64,000 nucleotides of DNA from Thiotrichaceae bacterium (GTDB taxonomy: Bacteria; Pseudomonadota; Gammaproteobacteria; Beggiatoales; Beggiatoaceae): assembly GCA_011391085.1 (NCBI GenBank), contig JAABRD010000021.1, positions 1 through 64,000 on the forward strand. The letters are read 5' to 3'. Below are positions 61,774 through 64,000 of the stretch, piece by piece. Every line of letters begins with the position of its first letter. Position 1 is the first letter of the stretch. Position numbers and translations under genes: made by a program. The notes below the pieces were generated by a model. It did no database searches. It was not told the origin of the DNA and was given only the letters and a program-made list of their open reading frames with translations.

Positions 61774-61836
61774 CTGGACTAGAGGCTTTAGCCGGTGACG
61801 TGCCCCGTTATCCGGCTAAAGCCTCTAGTCCGGTGG
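61774..61836. repeat. GGACTAGAGGCTTTAGCCGG palindrome overlapping a gene end
   Basis: Inverted arms of the dispersed GACTAGAGGCTT family. The right arm supplies the TAG stop of the convergent CobW-like gene, so the last residues of that protein are repeat-encoded. Confidence 0.7.
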
Positions 61837-62973
61837 TTCCCCCTGGAGGGGTGATGCCTGGCTTAACAATATCAGGGCTGCTTGGCAGACTTCTACAGGC
61901 GTTTTGCTGTCTATTAGGGTCTCTAGCAATTTTTCTACAACCTGTTTTTCGATGTTGCGTGTAATAAAAACGATTTGGGTCCGACGTTCTGTGGTGGGCC
62001 ACGCATCTAAGGTGACGGGGGGTTGCAAAGTATGTTGAACGCCTTGAATGAGGACGGGTAACTCGGTTTCATACGTGTAGGCAATGCCTTTGATACGCAG
62101 TAAGTCTTGACCGCGCAAGCGCGTCAGTTGTTGAATCCAGCGTTCTAAAGTCAGCCAATGCAAAGGTTCGTTACGTTCGATGCAGAAGGTTCGAATATAA
62201 GCATCATGTCGGAATGTCTGTTCAGAGGATTTCGGTGGAAATATTTGACCCTGTCTCTCTGGTTGCAGATTCAAGTAGGCATCGGCTTTTAGCCAATGTT
62301 CTGCCTGAAGCTGGAAATGGGTATGATGATAAGCGTGAGTCTTCAACAAGGTGGTTGCTTCCAACGGTGGTCCAAGGAGATTGGTGGCATATATCACCGC
62401 GGTAGGATTCAGACGTTGCAGACGTTGGGTTAAGCCGTCCAAAGTGGCCTTCTCTACCAAGTCAATTTTCGTCAGGACGAGATGCTGGGCAAGGGCGGCT
62501 TGTTTGACCGATTCTTCAAAGTCGTCCAATTGTTTATCTCCATACAAGGCGTCTATCGTCGTGATGACTCCTTCTAAACGATAATGGGCAGCCACCCAGG
62601 GGTCGGTACTTAACGTCCGCAGAATGGGAACGGGGTCTGCGATGCCCGTGGTTTCTAGGAGAATTTGTTGAAAGGGAGGAAGGTCTTGACGCTGGCGTCG
62701 TTCAAAGAGTTCCTCCAAAGTCTTCAGTAAATCGCTACGCACCGAACAACAGAGGCAACCGCCTTCCAACAACAGAATGTCTTCCGTGGTTGCCTGTACC
62801 AAAAGGTGATCAATTCCAATTTCTCCAACTTCGTTCACAATCACGACGGTTTGTTGCATTCCTGCCTGGGGTAACAATTGATTCAACAAAGTGGTTTTGC
62901 CACTGCCCAGAAAGCCTGTAATGACGTGAATGGGTATGCGAAAATAAGAGTTTTCTCGAGGTAAAATCTTCAT
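61825..62973 (-). CDS. CobW/COG0523 metallochaperone GTPase
   Basis: 382 residues of the G3E GTPase family. Walker A GFLGSGKTT at 20-28, the metal motif GGCLCC (C73, C75, C76), ETTGIADP and the guanine-binding LTKID are present, and a C-terminal CobW domain extends from about 255. These GTPases deliver zinc or cobalt to client enzymes; the subgroup cannot be set from the sequence alone. A histidine-bearing loop (HAYHHTHF) is in the linker. The stop codon comes from the adjacent palindromic repeat, so the natural C-terminus may have been replaced. The MBL-fold gene lies 15 bp upstream, so the two are probably one operon. Confidence 0.88.
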   Translation of the reverse strand: MKILPRENSYFRIPIHVITGFLGSGKTTLLNQLLPQAGMQQTVVIVNEVGEIGIDHLLVQATTEDILLLEGGCLCCSVRSDLLKTLEELFERRQRQDLPPFQQILLETTGIADPVPILRTLSTDPWVAAHYRLEGVITTIDALYGDKQLDDFEESVKQAALAQHLVLTKIDLVEKATLDGLTQRLQRLNPTAVIYATNLLGPPLEATTLLKTHAYHHTHFQLQAEHWLKADAYLNLQPERQGQIFPPKSSEQTFRHDAYIRTFCIERNEPLHWLTLERWIQQLTRLRGQDLLRIKGIAYTYETELPVLIQGVQHTLQPPVTLDAWPTTERRTQIVFITRNIEKQVVEKLLETLIDSKTPVEVCQAALILLSQASPLQGEPPD

Positions 62974-62988
62974 GGCCGAGGGAGGCTG

Positions 62989-64000
62989 TTACAATCCCGA
63001 TTCAGAGGGTGGATAGATATGATAATCGCCATTTTTGAGAATTCCGCAAAACATTCCTTCTGGGACTTGCGGGACGGCATCATAATGATAGAGAAGACAT
63101 TTTTTTTGGATTTCGGGATCCAATTTGTTGATTAAATCGGAAACATGCGGATGAACGCCTGACGGGAACGGGGAAGTTTCGCAATCCATGTAAATTTGGT
63201 TCGCCCGCTTGTAGTGTCCCACCAATTGGGGAGGAATCGCAGATTGAATGTCGGTGGGCATCAAGACATTGTAACCGCTGGAATGTTGCAAGCTAATTCC
63301 ATAACTGGGCATTTCCTCAGAACTGGAAATAACGTGCATGGCAAACAGAGGAGTCAACGTCCATTCCCCGCCTCCATCTTGAAAGACATGCGTTTTAGTT
63401 TGCCCATTGCGCCGTTTGCCGATGATATGGACATCAAAGTAGGTATCCAGAGTGACGTCGGGGACCCCTTGCAACGTGTCTAAACCAGGTCCTAGCGCAC
63501 GCTTTAAAGGTTTCAACACTTTTTTGTGAATCAACAGGTCGGGTTTAGTATTGCCAGGCGGAATGGACCCCCATTGCGGTTCCAAAAACAGCTTGTCGGC
63601 AATGAATTGTTTATTCAGCCATTCCACTTTTGCAGGCACATAGAACGGATTAAAAAAAGTCGTCAGGGACATATACTCCATGCCCCCAATATGGTCGTTG
63701 TGTGGATGCGAAATATACACGCCGTCTATATCCGAGGAAGTCAATCCAAGTCCCTTGAGGGCGTGTCTAGCATCTCCTCCCATGTCCACCAGCAAACGAT
63801 ATGGACTTTTCCCGCGTTTGCCTGGCATATCAAATTCAATCAGGAAGTTAGATTGCCATTTAGGCAAATAGACCGATTGACTCAATCTATTAATTTCCGC
63901 GGCAATCGCCTCTTCAGACGCTTCTTTAAATTCGGTTGTTCGTGCTATTTTTAAAGCCATTTCAATGGCCTGTTTGGAAGAAATAGCTTTTTCAAAAGTT
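62989..64000 (-). CDS. Metallo-beta-lactamase-fold protein (5' end outside window)
   Basis: At least 336 residues, reading open to the window edge; the ATG at 63960 is only the first Met inside the window, and helical sequence (TFEKAISSKQAIEMALK) continues in frame before it. The metal motif HPHNDHIGG is in the standard place after LLVDMGGDARHAL, with later metal positions likely at MHVISS, MDCE and YHYDA. It belongs to the MBL-fold hydrolases; no subfamily is recognised. Cotranscribed with the CobW GTPase, which could supply its zinc, an inference from context only. Confidence 0.78.
   Translation of the reverse strand, partial: TFEKAISSKQAIEMALKIARTTEFKEASEEAIAAEINRLSQSVYLPKWQSNFLIEFDMPGKRGKSPYRLLVDMGGDARHALKGLGLTSSDIDGVYISHPHNDHIGGMEYMSLTTFFNPFYVPAKVEWLNKQFIADKLFLEPQWGSIPPGNTKPDLLIHKKVLKPLKRALGPGLDTLQGVPDVTLDTYFDVHIIGKRRNGQTKTHVFQDGGGEWTLTPLFAMHVISSSEEMPSYGISLQHSSGYNVLMPTDIQSAIPPQLVGHYKRANQIYMDCETSPFPSGVHPHVSDLINKLDPEIQKKCLLYHYDAVPQVPEGMFCGILKNGDYHIYPPSESGL

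Overview
The window looks like a chromosomal stretch of a gammaproteobacterium, most plausibly a large filamentous sulfur bacterium of the Thiotrichales (Beggiatoa/Thioploca/Thiomargarita/Achromatium type). The class call rests on AcnB-type aconitase, the ratA-rnfH pair, divergent bamE/fur and infC-rpmI-rplT. The order-level call is only an inference from the heavy load of short palindromes, heptanucleotide repeats and MITE-like elements lying between, and even inside, genes.

Layout. 1-2.3 kb: glycosyltransferase fragment and heptose-nucleotide genes (gmhA plus a nucleotidyltransferase-HAD fusion). 2.6-6 kb: a TPR/adenylyl cyclase receptor and a REC-histidine kinase hybrid. 6-9.1 kb: a DUF790/Bax1-like nuclease with an XPB-like helicase, a bacterial version of the archaeal XPB-Bax1 pair. 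9.5-10.9 kb: gnd. 11.1-17.1 kb: a small conserved unknown and two giant paralogues with a domain order I do not recognise from any described family: degenerate J-like domains, RDD membrane domain, TM2 domain (longer copy only), then two or five tandem type IV pilin-like globular domains. 17.4-22.1 kb: housekeeping genes acnB, ratA-rnfH, bamE and fur. 22.1-24.8 kb: repeats, a second REC-kinase hybrid, and a graveyard (group II intron domain V, IS5-type transposase scrap, UPF0175 antitoxin pseudogene).

24.8-57.5 kb, all on the minus strand, is a hybrid PKS/NRPS cluster. In transcription order: KS-dead AT-AT protein; secreted protein of unknown function; FkbK-, ACP-, FkbI- and FkbH-like genes for a hydroxymalonyl-ACP extender (no FkbG O-methyltransferase seen); seven-repeat propeller-like protein; ACP-aminotransferase-C-A(Asn-like)-PCP; a collapsed NRPS remnant; panD; a propeller fragment; KS-AT-KR-ACP; and a final NRPS, docking-C-A(Thr)-PCP-sulfotransferase-C-A(Gly)-PCP-TE. 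The inferred product is a short sulfated acyl-peptide: beta-amino (possibly alpha-hydroxy) acyl, Asn, a reduced ketide, Thr and Gly, released by the TE domain.

57.7-60.1 kb holds a DNA methyltransferase, an HNH nuclease and a glycine-rich membrane protein. 60.4-61.7 kb is the translation operon infC (AUC start), rpmI, rplT. 61.8-64 kb has a CobW/COG0523 metallochaperone GTPase and a metallo-beta-lactamase-fold protein running off the window.

Two cross-cutting patterns stand out. Palindromic repeats that are intergenic elsewhere are inserted in frame, at least a dozen times, into the three large megasynthase genes plus the ACP-aminotransferase protein, but not into the housekeeping genes. Arrays of 7-bp repeats (CAYTNTY-like) sit immediately upstream of the ATG of at least seven accessory genes in place of a Shine-Dalgarno sequence, while most of the housekeeping genes checked have normal Shine-Dalgarno sequences.
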